64,000 bases of DNA, taken from positions 1 through 64,000 of the forward strand of contig JAURJT010000064.1 in the NCBI GenBank assembly GCA_030832095.1, written 5' to 3'. The notes beneath the pieces are model-generated. The model was not told the origin of the DNA. It was given only the letters and a program-made list of their open reading frames with translations, and made no database searches. The position numbers and the translations under genes are program-made. Each line of letters opens with the position of its first letter. Position 1 is the first letter of the stretch. The DNA is from Gammaproteobacteria bacterium (lineage in GTDB: Bacteria > Pseudomonadota > Gammaproteobacteria > Burkholderiales > Burkholderiaceae_B). This document shows, in pieces, positions 8,716-17,528 of the stretch.

Positions 8716-8779
8716 CCTGAACTGCCAAGCTTGCATGGGCTCCAGTTCGCGCATAAAAAAATGTATCCCGGAGACTTCT

Positions 8780-9184
8780 TTGAAAACACCAGCTTCAATA
8801 AAAAACTTTGAATTTGTTACCACCGCTATGATTGTGGCCTCGGTCGCTGTGTTTGTTTATCAAAATTCAACCACAAAGCTTTTTGGTCCGACCGCCGCAG
8901 TGTATGTAGCGACCGCGGTGATCATGAATTTATTTCTGATTTACACAATCACACGGGCAAAAAGTATCGTTTCGCGGACATTTTTTGCGATGGCAAACGG
9001 CGTAGGGATCGCTTTTTGTCTGGTTTCGTTATTTGGCGTTTCACCCCTAAACGTTAAGATAGGTGTTGGGGTTGCCGCTTATCTTTATATTTATTTGATC
9101 GTGGCATTTGCGTCACTGTATTTATTATTCTCACCAGCAACCACCAAATGGTTGCAAAACGAAGACCCGATCGAGTTTGACTAA
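8780..9184 (+). CDS. Small four-helix membrane protein, unknown function
   Basis: About 134 residues. The TTG at 8780 is chosen because GGAG lies six bases ahead; an in-frame start at 8735 would lack a ribosome site. Four hydrophobic segments cover most of the length, with a charged acidic tail (NEDPIEFD). The family was not recognised. It is convergent with the arsenic operon and overlaps acr3 by four bases, so it is not part of that operon. Confidence 0.6.
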   Translation: MKTPASIKNFEFVTTAMIVASVAVFVYQNSTTKLFGPTAAVYVATAVIMNLFLIYTITRAKSIVSRTFFAMANGVGIAFCLVSLFGVSPLNVKIGVGVAAYLYIYLIVAFASLYLLFSPATTKWLQNEDPIEFD

Positions 9185-10209
9185 CGCGAGTGAGTTTGCT
9201 CGTACCAGCTCTTAGACTGATTGACGACTCTGACCACCAATAGCATCAACGGGACTTCAATCAGCACCCCAACTACCGTGGCAAGCGCGGCTCCAGACTG
9301 AAAACCAAACAAGCTGATCGCCGCCGCCACGGCAAGTTCAAAAAAGTTCGAGGCACCGATTAGCGCCGATGGGCAAGCGACGCTATGTTTTTCGCCAAAC
9401 TTTCTATTTAGCCAATACGCTAGCGCCGAATTTAAGACGACTTGCAGACATATTGGCACGGCCAACAGCGCAATCACCAGCGGCTGCTTAAGCAAGGCGT
9501 CGCCCTGAAAGGCAAAGAGCAACACTAGCATCAACAACAATGCCGCCATTGACCACGGGCCGATCGTCTGCATCGCAGCGTCAAAAGCCTGAGTGCCTTT
9601 TTTTAGCAGCTGTCGCCGCCAGAGTTGCGCCAACACCAACGGCACAACGATATACAACAACACAGAGGCCACTAAGGTCGCCCAAGGTACAGTGATCGCA
9701 GAGAGCCCTAACAACAGAGCGACCAACGGCGCAAACGCGACAAGCATAATCCCATCATTGAGCGCAACTTGCGACAAGGTGAACAAAGGATCACCACCGG
9801 TGAGTCGGCTCCAGACAAAGACCATCGCCGTGCAAGGCGCTGCAGCCAGCAAGATCAGCCCGGCAATATAGCTATCGATTTGGTCAGCAGGCAAATACTC
9901 AGAGAACAGATGACGAATAAACAACCACGCCAGAAACGCCATCGAAAAAGGCTTCACCAGCCAATTCACAAACAGCGTGACGCCGATACCGCGCATGTGA
10001 TTACGCACTTGGTGCAGCATCGAAAAATCAATCTTCACCAGCATGGGAATAATCATCACCCAAATCAACAAACCGACGGGTATGTTGACTTGCGCGATTT
10101 CAAAGCGCCCTAAGGCCTGAAACACTGAGGGGGCAAACTGCCCGAGTGCAACCCCCACCACGATGCAAAGAAACACCCAAAGGGTCAGAAATCGTTCAAA
10201 TAGGTTCAT
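9181..10209 (-). CDS. acr3: Arsenite efflux permease Acr3
   Basis: 342 residues, ten hydrophobic segments. The start MNLFERFLTLWVFLCIVVG and the segment AAAPCTAMVFVWSRLTGGDP, with the conserved Cys of Acr3, identify the family; VALNDGIMLV and ALIGASNFFELAVA support it. It exports As(III) from the cytoplasm driven by the proton gradient. The ATG at 10209 is used; an in-frame extension to 10311 would run back over arsJ. It overlaps the arsJ stop by four bases and is the last gene of the gapdh-arsJ-acr3 operon. Confidence 0.93.
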   Translation of the reverse strand: MNLFERFLTLWVFLCIVVGVALGQFAPSVFQALGRFEIAQVNIPVGLLIWVMIIPMLVKIDFSMLHQVRNHMRGIGVTLFVNWLVKPFSMAFLAWLFIRHLFSEYLPADQIDSYIAGLILLAAAPCTAMVFVWSRLTGGDPLFTLSQVALNDGIMLVAFAPLVALLLGLSAITVPWATLVASVLLYIVVPLVLAQLWRRQLLKKGTQAFDAAMQTIGPWSMAALLLMLVLLFAFQGDALLKQPLVIALLAVPICLQVVLNSALAYWLNRKFGEKHSVACPSALIGASNFFELAVAAAISLFGFQSGAALATVVGVLIEVPLMLLVVRVVNQSKSWYEQTHSR

Positions 10210-11438
10210 GAGCTTGCGCTGACGCGCACTGTTAGAAGTAAAAGGGTCACAAGCCAACACACAATTAGCATGACGGCTGACCCGAGTAAGGCATACAGTA
10301 ACCCACCCCATTGATACAACAGCCCCGACAGTAGGGTGCCGAGTAGACGCCCGAAGGCATTCGCGGCGTAATAAAAACCAACGTCTTCGGCGGCCTTTTC
10401 AGAGCCTGCATAGGCCAAAATGAGGTACGAATGCACCGAAGAGTTCACAGCGAAGGCAAACCCAAAGACGCCCAGGCCGCCCACCACCACCCACTCTAAG
10501 TGGGGCACATTGAACCAGACAGACAGCACAAGCCCAAGCGGCACAAGGGCCAGCAGCAATGACCACAACCTTGCCGCCGGCACTTCTGTCGTTAAGCCAT
10601 CTGTGCTGCGACGCACGAGCGAAGGTGCGATGGCCTGAACCAGGCCATAACCAATCGTCCACAAAGCTAAAAATCCACCAACCATGGTGAAGGTCCAGCC
10701 TGAAGCGTATAAAAATACCGGCACACCCACCACAAACCAAACGTCACGCGCACCAAACAGCGCCACGCGCGCTGCCGCCAACAGATTAATCGCACGACTT
10801 TTGGCGAACAACTCTTTGGCTGACTTAGACGCTTTGCTTTTGCCCATCAGGGGCGGCAAACTCAAAACGACGGCCACAAAGATGACAGCCAACAGCGCTG
10901 CCATCGCCCATAAGGCACCGCGAAACCCCAACAGATCGAGCAACAGCCCACCAATAAAGAAACCGACCCCCTTCATGGCGTTTTTGCTGCCGGTAAACCA
11001 AGCTACCCATTTAAATAGCTGACCGCTGGCCTGGCCCGCGGTGATTTTGATGGCTGACTTACTGGCCGTTTTAGTCAAATCTTTTGCGACACCACAAACA
11101 CCTTGCGCCCCGATGACCCAAGCCACTGACATCGCCGCTGTCCAGTCAGGCGACAAAAACGATAACAATAAGAAACCGAGAATTTGCGTCGATAACCCGA
11201 CTGTCAACATGCGCGTAATACCGTAGCGCGTTGCAAGCCACCCACCGATCAAGTTCGCTAACACCCCTGCCGCTTCGTACAGCAAAAACAAAAAAGCAAG
11301 CGTAAACGGTGAATAACCCAGGCGATAAAAGTGCAACAACACCAACATCCTTAACGCGCCATCGGTCAGCGTAAAGCCCCAGTAGGCGGCGGTTACGATG
11401 CCGTAGTTTCTTGCAGCGGCAGGATTGGGGGTCGTCAT
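10206..11438 (-). CDS. arsJ: Organoarsenical efflux MFS transporter ArsJ
   Basis: 410 residues, about 12 membrane segments. The N-terminal NYGIVTAAYWGFTLTDGALR and the central GVCGVAKDLTKTASKSAIK with GSKNAMKGVGFFIGG are hallmarks of ArsJ. Known role: export of 1-arseno-3-phosphoglycerate, made by the partner GAPDH from arsenate, which falls apart outside and so removes arsenate. The partner gene lies just upstream (six bases between) and acr3 overlaps downstream. Confidence 0.95.
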   Translation of the reverse strand: MTTPNPAAARNYGIVTAAYWGFTLTDGALRMLVLLHFYRLGYSPFTLAFLFLLYEAAGVLANLIGGWLATRYGITRMLTVGLSTQILGFLLLSFLSPDWTAAMSVAWVIGAQGVCGVAKDLTKTASKSAIKITAGQASGQLFKWVAWFTGSKNAMKGVGFFIGGLLLDLLGFRGALWAMAALLAVIFVAVVLSLPPLMGKSKASKSAKELFAKSRAINLLAAARVALFGARDVWFVVGVPVFLYASGWTFTMVGGFLALWTIGYGLVQAIAPSLVRRSTDGLTTEVPAARLWSLLLALVPLGLVLSVWFNVPHLEWVVVGGLGVFGFAFAVNSSVHSYLILAYAGSEKAAEDVGFYYAANAFGRLLGTLLSGLLYQWGGLLYALLGSAVMLIVCWLVTLLLLTVRVSASS

Positions 11439-11444
11439 CTAGGC

Positions 11445-12488
11445 CTAGATTCCCTGACGATGCATGTGACAGGCCAAATCCACCATACGGCAGGCGTACC
11501 CCATCTCGTTGTCATACCAAGCATAGACCTTGAGCATCGTACCGGCGGTCACCATTGTGGATAGGGCATCAACAATTGAGCTGCGTGTGTCGCGTGCATA
11601 ATCGGCGCTCACTAAGGGGCGGGTTTCGTATCCCAGGATACCTGCTAACGCACCTTGAGCCGCTTTGGCAAACAACTCGTTGACTTCTTGCGCGGTGGTT
11701 TCACGCTGCAATTCAAATACACAGTCAGTCAATGAGGCATTCAAGACCGGTGCGCGCACGGCGTGGCCGTTTAGCTTGCCTTTGAGATCTGGGTAAATCA
11801 GCGCGATCGCCGTTGCACTGCCGGTGGTGGTCGGTGCCAGGCTCAACATCGCACTACGGGCACGACGCAGATCTTTATGCGGCGCATCGACCATCAAGTT
11901 GGTGTTGGTCGGATCGTGAATCGTTGTGATCTGACCGTGCTTAATGCCAATCGACTCGTGGATCACTTTCACGACGGGCGCCAGACAGTTTGTCGTGCAA
12001 GACGCTGCAGTCACAATGGGGTGTTGAGCGGGGTCGTACAAGTGTTCATTCACACCCACGACCACGTTTAAGACATTGCCGACCTTCACTGGCGCCGCGA
12101 CAATCACGCGTTTGGCCCCAAGATCAAGGTGTCCTTGCAGGGTTTCAGGGGTTAAAAACTTACCTGTGCACTCAAGTACCACCTCAACTCCAAGGTCACC
12201 CCAAGGGATTTCGGCTGCCGTAGCGTGAGATGAAAACGATAGTTTTTTATCGTTGATGCGTATCGCGTGTTCATTCTCAACTTGAATATCGGCACGCCAG
12301 CGGCCTTGCACGCTATCGAACTCAAGCAAATGTGCAGTGGCTAAGACGCCACCTTTCAGTTCATTCAGGTGCACAACCTCAAGTCGATTGCCTGCACGCG
12401 GATCATCACCTTGTCGCTCGGCTGCACCCATCGCTGCTCGCAGCGCCAAGCGCCCAATTCGTCCAAGGCCATTGATGCCGACTTTCAT
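11445..12488 (-). CDS. ArsJ-associated glyceraldehyde-3-phosphate dehydrogenase
   Basis: 347 residues of full-length [19 protein letters not shown]ossmann motif at the start, catalytic [14 protein letters not shown] (Cys near residue 160), [20 protein letters not shown], and [15 protein letters not shown] at the end. In this context it uses arsenate in place of phosphate to give 1-arseno-3-phosphoglycerate for ArsJ. It is first in the operon, with AAGGA ahead of the ATG. No arsR or arsC is present. Confidence 0.93.
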   Translation of the reverse strand: MKVGINGLGRIGRLALRAAMGAAERQGDDPRAGNRLEVVHLNELKGGVLATAHLLEFDSVQGRWRADIQVENEHAIRINDKKLSFSSHATAAEIPWGDLGVEVVLECTGKFLTPETLQGHLDLGAKRVIVAAPVKVGNVLNVVVGVNEHLYDPAQHPIVTAASCTTNCLAPVVKVIHESIGIKHGQITTIHDPTNTNLMVDAPHKDLRRARSAMLSLAPTTTGSATAIALIYPDLKGKLNGHAVRAPVLNASLTDCVFELQRETTAQEVNELFAKAAQGALAGILGYETRPLVSADYARDTRSSIVDALSTMVTAGTMLKVYAWYDNEMGYACRMVDLACHMHRQGI

Positions 12489-12546
12489 GATGCTTCCTTA
12501 AAAAGGCGTGACCGTGAAGATTTAACCCGTTTGTTTCGAACAGGCT

Positions 12547-12635
12547 ACTGATATGGACACCCACCCTATACCATCGGCCATCTTGCACGCATCGATTCAT
12601 TTCATTTTGTCTTTGAAGTGTAATGGACTGATATG
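12547..12635. promoter_or_regulatory. Repeated ACTGATATG sites upstream of the arsenic operon
   Basis: The nonamer ACTGATATG occurs at 12547-12555 and again at 12627-12635, 80 bases apart, in the 304-base stretch between the arsenic operon and the divergent antitoxin gene. The rest of this stretch holds the toxin-antitoxin promoter region. Spacing and placement suit paired operators, but no regulator is known here. Confidence 0.3.
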
Positions 12636-12707
12636 ACACTTTGACGACTCGAACTTTGCACTGAAAGCCGAGACGTCCGCTAGGTGAAGCATGCTCAACG
12701 GGAAATT

Positions 12708-12756
12708 CACTATCTTTTGCAAATATGACCATAGATAGTGACTATAGTGTTATAAT
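12708..12756 (+). promoter_or_regulatory. Promoter/operator of the PIN toxin-antitoxin pair
   Basis: An inverted repeat CACTATCT (12708-12715) / AGATAGTG (12733-12740) is followed by ATAGTG again at 12744-12749 and a perfect -10 TATAAT at 12751-12756. The antitoxin starts 37 bases later. The layout fits autorepression by the antitoxin complex. Confidence 0.5.
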
Positions 12757-12792
12757 GCGCCTTATCTTGATCATTCTTAAGTTTTTAATCCT

Positions 12793-13026
12793 ATGACCAC
12801 CTCACATCAGATCGGTGCTGGCGAATTTAAAAGCAAATGTCTCAAGCTCTTGGATATCGTGGCAGAAACGCACGAACCCTTGCTCATCACCAAGCACGGC
12901 AAGGGCATCGCGCAGCTAGTGCCCGTACCTCCCGAGGTAGACCTCTTTGGCGCACTGAGCGGCAGCGTGCTCTTCGAGGGTGATATCGTGGCGCCACTTG
13001 AAAACACTTGGGACGCAAACCGTTGA
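12793..13026 (+). CDS. Phd/YefM-type antitoxin
   Basis: 77 residues. The N-terminal part (IGAGEFKSKCLKLLDIVAET, then PLLITKHGKGIAQLVPV) is the Phd/YefM DNA-binding fold. The acidic C-terminal tail (SGSVLFEGDIVAPLENTWDANR region) is the typical toxin-binding end of antitoxins paired with PIN toxins. It should neutralise the downstream toxin and repress the operon through the inverted repeats upstream. Its TGA overlaps the toxin's TTG start by four bases. Confidence 0.9.
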   Translation: MTTSHQIGAGEFKSKCLKLLDIVAETHEPLLITKHGKGIAQLVPVPPEVDLFGALSGSVLFEGDIVAPLENTWDANR

Positions 13027-13463
13027 CCTTCATTCTGCCAAAAACGTCTGCACCCCTGCTCGACACTCACGTTTTGATTTGGTTATTGCAGGGCAACCCT
13101 CGCCTGGGGCCTCAAGCGCGCAAAGTCATACAAACAGCCGCCCAGCATCAGCAGTTGTGCCTCTCTGCCATATCTCCCTGGGAGATCGCCATGCTGGTCA
13201 ACAAAGACCGGCTCGCGCTTGATCGCGACGTTGGCGAATGGCTGCACACCGCCCTGAATATTGCAAAGATACGACTTGAGCCTGTTTCGGTAGAGATCGC
13301 AGTTGCAAGCACACGTCTGCCAGGTGAACTTCATCCCGATCCGGCAGACCGCTTAATTGTTGCGACCGCCCGGCATCTTGGTGCCACGCTCATCACAGAC
13401 GACCAAGCCTTACTGGCCTATGCGGCTAAAGGCCACCTCAAAGCACAAGCGGCAGCCCACTAA
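13023..13463 (+). CDS. PIN-domain toxin (VapC family)
   Basis: About 146 residues. The acidic PIN residues are present: LLDTHVLIWLL, SAISPWEIAML, HPDPADRLIVATA and LITDDQALL. Such toxins are Mg-dependent RNases that often cut tRNA. The start is taken as TTG at 13023, overlapping the antitoxin stop as TTGA; no ATG is suitably placed. The gene shares its last base with the slyX start. Confidence 0.9.
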   Translation: MTFILPKTSAPLLDTHVLIWLLQGNPRLGPQARKVIQTAAQHQQLCLSAISPWEIAMLVNKDRLALDRDVGEWLHTALNIAKIRLEPVSVEIAVASTRLPGELHPDPADRLIVATARHLGATLITDDQALLAYAAKGHLKAQAAAH

Positions 13464-13684
13464 TGATGCAAATCGAAACTGAACAAGACAAGCGTCTCAC
13501 CGAACTCGAAATCAAAGTCGGTCTGGCTGACGACTTGATCGATCAACTCAATCAGACGCTTTTTAGGCAACAACAGCAAATTGAGTTTTTAGCCAAAGAG
13601 CTTGCCAGCCTTCGGCAACAAATGCCGCACGAGCGCAACACACAACTACCAAGTCTGCGCGACGAATTGCCGCCGCACTACTAA
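13463..13684 (+). CDS. slyX: SlyX family protein
   Basis: 73 residues. A heptad-rich coiled coil spans residues 8-50 (LTELEIKVGLADDLIDQLNQ) and the C-terminal LPPHY end is characteristic of SlyX. The function of the family is unresolved. Its ATG begins on the last base of the toxin stop codon, so it probably shares that transcript. Its stop overlaps the convergent GST gene in the tetranucleotide CTAA. Confidence 0.88.
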   Translation: MMQIETEQDKRLTELEIKVGLADDLIDQLNQTLFRQQQQIEFLAKELASLRQQMPHERNTQLPSLRDELPPHY

Positions 13685-14313
13685 ACGAGCGAACGCGCCG
13701 CCAGGTTCTTATCCATCACCCGTTTAAACAACGCACTTTGCAGCCAGCCCTCAAGCCAGGCTCGCGTCGCTGGCCACAAGTCTTGCGCAAACCAAACCGG
13801 ATCAACCGCGGCAAACTGTCGCACAAACGGAAAAATCGCCACATCGCTTAGGCAGGCCGTTTGCCCCCCAAGATAAGGGGTCAGCGTCAAGCGCCGTTCA
13901 AGCTCAACCATTAAACAAGCGAGCGCCTGTTCGCGGTAATACTCAGCACCAAACTCTGGATAGCGCTCGGCATATTTATAGCGATCAAGCCAATGTTTAA
14001 AGTCAGAATCATTGAGCTGAACCAACTTCAACTGCTCGGGCTGATCGGCTTGCAGTAACCACCCTTGCGGATCATGCTGCCCAAGCGCCCAACGCATAAT
14101 CGCCAAGCTTTCTTCTAGCACTAGGCCATCCGCACAATGCAGTACAGGCACCGTGCCCTTCGGTGATACCTTGAGCATTGCAGTGGGCTTATCGCGCAAA
14201 CTGATCTCGACCAAATCAACCTGCATACCCGCGCACCACAACGCCATGCGCGCACGCATCGCATACGGGCAACGGCGGTATGAATACAGCAGGGGTTTAG
14301 AAGTTGCTTGCAT
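13681..14313 (-). CDS. Glutathione S-transferase-like protein with CPYAMR motif
   Basis: 210 residues. The start LLYSYRRCPYAMRARMALW is a glutaredoxin-like active site with Cys near residue 16, and PKGTVPVLHCADGLVLEESLAIMRW is the glutathione-binding cis-Pro region. The C-terminal helical domain is close to glutaredoxin-2 and Cys-GSTs. It probably acts in glutathione-dependent thiol exchange in the cytoplasm. Single gene, convergent with slyX. Confidence 0.85.
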   Translation of the reverse strand: MQATSKPLLYSYRRCPYAMRARMALWCAGMQVDLVEISLRDKPTAMLKVSPKGTVPVLHCADGLVLEESLAIMRWALGQHDPQGWLLQADQPEQLKLVQLNDSDFKHWLDRYKYAERYPEFGAEYYREQALACLMVELERRLTLTPYLGGQTACLSDVAIFPFVRQFAAVDPVWFAQDLWPATRAWLEGWLQSALFKRVMDKNLAARSLV

Positions 14314-14399
14314 GGCAGAGAATTATGCGTAAACACCAACGATTAAAGCTTCAGGCACGCAACCATCACAGTCGCCCGCCTGAGCTCTTGCGCGAGCGC

Positions 14400-15479
14400 T
14401 CAATCAATCTTTAACTGATACGCTTTAGCCGCAGTGCCAAAGAACAAAGCCTGCTTGTCGGCGGCTGAATATTTGGCAGCGACGCGTTTGAAGGCGTTCC
14501 AGATCACATGGTAGTCAACCGAGGCACGATCGGGCGGAAAATTGCTTTCAAACATGCAGCGTTGCGCACCGAACGCTTCAATACACGCGTCAAACAACGG
14601 GCCCCAGGCTGCGGCGAGTTGGGTCGAATCGGCAGGTTTAGAGAGGCTTTCAAAACCAAAACCCAAGTAAGGCATCCCTAAGCCGCCAAGCTTGACGTAC
14701 ACATTGGGACACTTAGCCAGCTCACCAAGCAACATGCGCCACGTGTCGGTCGCCTCTTGTTCTTTTGCAAGATATGTACGCGTCTTGGCGAGCAGCCCGC
14801 CAATGTGATTCAAGATAATTGTCGTATCGGGATAGGTACGAGCAAGATCGATCACCTCAGGGATCTGGGGATGATAAATCATCGCATCAAAACTTAGATT
14901 ACGCGGTCCGAGTTCAGCAAAGCCTTTACGAAAATCTGGGTCTGACATCAACCTTGGCGGGATCAGGTAGCGTCCGTTATTCAACTGCTCATCCGCATCC
15001 CATTTGGTGATCAAACGAATGCCACGAAAACGCCCGCCAGCCGCAGCAATTTGTGCATCGAGTAATTTGCCGATTTCGGCACCGTAAGTTAGGTCAGCCG
15101 AGCCCACAATGCCGGCACACACCTGCGTCTTGCCGTACATCTGGCTCGCACCGATCGCAGCGATGCCATTGGCAAACTCAACCTCACCCAAGCGCTCCAT
15201 CATCTCGGGGCCCGTCTTACGATAATACGCACCGCACTCAACAAATACCGAGCCCACGATGTTGTGACCCGACTGAGCTTCAGTCATAAATTCTTTTAGC
15301 AAATACGTTTGACCATTACGGTCCCACAAATGATGGTGTGCATCAATGATCGGCAAATCGGGTTCGATAATCGCTTCGCGGTGCGAGGAACGCCAAGCCG
15401 AGTTGTCGGGGGCAGCATGCACAGCAATCGGCGTACCGTCGGGTTTGGTCGTTGGACGCAGTATTAATTTTGAAGGCAT
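14400..15479 (-). CDS. Amidohydrolase family protein (lactonase-like)
   Basis: 359 residues of the Amidohydro_2 fold. Metal motif PIIDAHHHLWDRNG near residue 43, then GIVGSADLTYG, GGRFRGIRLITKWDA, ILNHIGGL, VYVKLGGLGMP and CMFESNFPPDRASVDY, the order seen in fuconolactonase and pyrone-dicarboxylate-hydrolase-like enzymes. No signal peptide. A racemase-family gene lies divergently at 15826, which suggests sugar-acid or aromatic-acid breakdown. The substrate cannot be read from sequence. The 346 bases to the next gene hold no recognised element. Confidence 0.85.
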   Translation of the reverse strand: MPSKLILRPTTKPDGTPIAVHAAPDNSAWRSSHREAIIEPDLPIIDAHHHLWDRNGQTYLLKEFMTEAQSGHNIVGSVFVECGAYYRKTGPEMMERLGEVEFANGIAAIGASQMYGKTQVCAGIVGSADLTYGAEIGKLLDAQIAAAGGRFRGIRLITKWDADEQLNNGRYLIPPRLMSDPDFRKGFAELGPRNLSFDAMIYHPQIPEVIDLARTYPDTTIILNHIGGLLAKTRTYLAKEQEATDTWRMLLGELAKCPNVYVKLGGLGMPYLGFGFESLSKPADSTQLAAAWGPLFDACIEAFGAQRCMFESNFPPDRASVDYHVIWNAFKRVAAKYSAADKQALFFGTAAKAYQLKID

Positions 15480-15825
15480 TTATCTCTCTCTTTTTGTGTG
15501 TAACGCTCTGGTTGATCTAAATCAGCGCAGTATTTACGGACTGTCGCCTTGCAAGCACCAACTGCCGAGTTCATCGTTGGACGACTCTCTGTCCTCACCG
15601 CCTGCTACACAAGTCCTCACCGCGCCAATTCTTGCTGACGCTGCAAACGGCGTATTCTCAACCACTCAATTTATCAGAGAAGTGACCCACTGCAAACTCA
15701 TGCACGGCAATGCTGCCGCAATTGGCGTGGCGAGCCTTCAAGCAGCGTAATGGTGCGCCGCAGCGTTATGCTGGCTGTTATCCTATAAAAATTCAATGCA
15801 TCTCGAACAGGATTGACCCCCAACC

Positions 15826-16938
15826 ATGAAAATCACCGCCATCGAAACCTCTGTGATCTCGCTGCCTTTCACCATGGATGGGCCACATAACCGGTTTGCA
15901 GGGCAACTTTGGGATCACCTCGAGATCTTGCTAGTCAAGGTCGAAACAGAAGATGGCTTGGTGGGCTGGGGCGAGGCCTTCGGTCATGCAGCAATCGCCT
16001 CGACCAAGGCGGCTATCGATTCAATCATTGCACCACTGGTACTTGGGCGCGATGCCACAGATATCAATGGGCTCACGCGCTCGGTACTGCACGGCACACA
16101 TTTGTTAGGACGCAACGGCTCGTTTGTCTACGGGTTTTCAGGTATTGAGATCGCACTATGGGATTTGGCTGGCAAGCGTGCCAAGCAACCTGTCTGGCAA
16201 CTTTTGGGCGGCCCCGCGCGCAAAGAACTGGATACCTATGCAAGCTTGCTTTGCTACACAGACCCGGCGCTCGTCGCGAAAAACGTCTCTAAAGCAGCAA
16301 AGCAGGGCTATCGGTTTATCAAATTGCACGAAGTCACGCGTGAAGCAACCCTAGCTGCCATCAAGGCCCCAGGTGCCGAGCATGCCAAAATCATGCTCGA
16401 TGTGAACTGTGCTTGGCTACCTGTTAAGGCGCGCGAGATGGCGCAATCACTCGCAAGCGACGGCCTGCTTTGGTTAGAAGAACCTGTCTGGCCGCCCGAA
16501 GACGTACAGAGCCTGGCCAGCGTGCGCGCCAAGGGTGTGCCCATTGCTGCAGGCGAAAACGTCGCAGGCTTGTTTGGTTTTAAGACTCTGATTGAGGCCA
16601 ATGCCATCGACATTGCACAACCCAGCGTTACCAAAGTCGGTGGGATTGGCGAGATGGTAAAAGTCATTCATTACTGTCAGGCAAATGGTGTTGAAGTGTA
16701 TCCACACTGCCCATACTTTGGCCCTGGCTTGCTAGCCAGCTATCACGTCGCCTCGGCCTTAATTGAGCAGCCGTTGATTGAAATTTTGTGGATCGAAATG
16801 CAAGCTAACCCATTTGATCCTTGGGTACGCAGTACAGGCGGCAAAGTGCAGTTGCCGCAAGGACCTGGTTTAGGTGTTGACCCCGATCCGGTGTTACTCA
16901 AGCGCTACTTGAAGGGAGATATTGTCCGTACGGCCTAG
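15826..16938 (+). CDS. Mandelate racemase/muconate lactonizing enzyme family protein
   Basis: 370 residues of the enolase superfamily. The N-terminal capping domain (VETEDGLVGWGEAFGHAA) is followed by the barrel with general-base motif KLHEV (about residue 167), metal ligands in MLDVNCAW, LLWLEEPVWPPED and AAGENVAG, and PHCPYFGPGL with the other base. Such enzymes dehydrate or isomerise sugar acids. The exact reaction is unknown. It shares CTAG with the stop of the convergent chromate transporter gene. Confidence 0.88.
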   Translation: MKITAIETSVISLPFTMDGPHNRFAGQLWDHLEILLVKVETEDGLVGWGEAFGHAAIASTKAAIDSIIAPLVLGRDATDINGLTRSVLHGTHLLGRNGSFVYGFSGIEIALWDLAGKRAKQPVWQLLGGPARKELDTYASLLCYTDPALVAKNVSKAAKQGYRFIKLHEVTREATLAAIKAPGAEHAKIMLDVNCAWLPVKAREMAQSLASDGLLWLEEPVWPPEDVQSLASVRAKGVPIAAGENVAGLFGFKTLIEANAIDIAQPSVTKVGGIGEMVKVIHYCQANGVEVYPHCPYFGPGLLASYHVASALIEQPLIEILWIEMQANPFDPWVRSTGGKVQLPQGPGLGVDPDPVLLKRYLKGDIVRTA

Positions 16939-17528
16939 CGGATCGTTAGCAAACCAGTCGCGCCAAGCGTAGCCCCTGTCAGCAACAACCAAAACATATT
17001 GATCTTGGTACGCGCAACAATCACTGTGGTCGCGGCTGTCAACGCCCACAAGGGCCAATCTCGCGTCGCCTCGGTATTACCAGTTGCAAGCATCCAACCC
17101 GACGCAATCAACAGTGCAATCACGATTGGGCCCATGCCCAGCTTAAAGGCACGCACAGCGATCAGCTCACGATTTTTATATACCCACTTCGCTGTCACAA
17201 AAATCAACATGCAACTTGGCAACAACATGCCCACCATGCATAACACTGCAGAAAACATGCCAACCAACAAGCCACCAGCGTTAAAGCCGATATTCCAGCC
17301 AAGTAACGCCACAAACAACACATTGGGCCCAGGTGCAGCCTGTGCAATCACAACTGACGCACTAAACTGCGAGCTAGTTAACCACTGCTGTTGCGTCACA
17401 AGGTAGTGATGAATTTCAGGTAACAGTACCAGCGGGCCACCGATCGAGCTCACCGAGAACAAAAAGAAATGCGATAAAAGTTCAAACCAGTCTGCCCATT
17501 GCATCACAACACTTAACGGCGCGTTCAT
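16935..17528 (-). CDS. chrA: Chromate transporter half-protein (second subunit)
   Basis: 197 residues, about six membrane segments, one ChrA repeat domain: SSIGGPLVLLPEIHHYLV and VIAQAAPGPNVLFVALLGWN (the APGPN motif of the family). Two-gene ChrA systems work as a pair of short chains. It overlaps the first half by four bases (ATGA). Members export chromate or take part in anion exchange; chromate as substrate is inferred from the family name only. Confidence 0.88.
   Translation of the reverse strand: MNAPLSVVMQWADWFELLSHFFLFSVSSIGGPLVLLPEIHHYLVTQQQWLTSSQFSASVVIAQAAPGPNVLFVALLGWNIGFNAGGLLVGMFSAVLCMVGMLLPSCMLIFVTAKWVYKNRELIAVRAFKLGMGPIVIALLIASGWMLATGNTEATRDWPLWALTAATTVIVARTKINMFWLLLTGATLGATGLLTIR

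Noticed and set aside
9181..10311. Acr3 start at 10311
   Set aside because: It would add 34 residues read from within arsJ; MNLFERF at 10209 is the usual family start.
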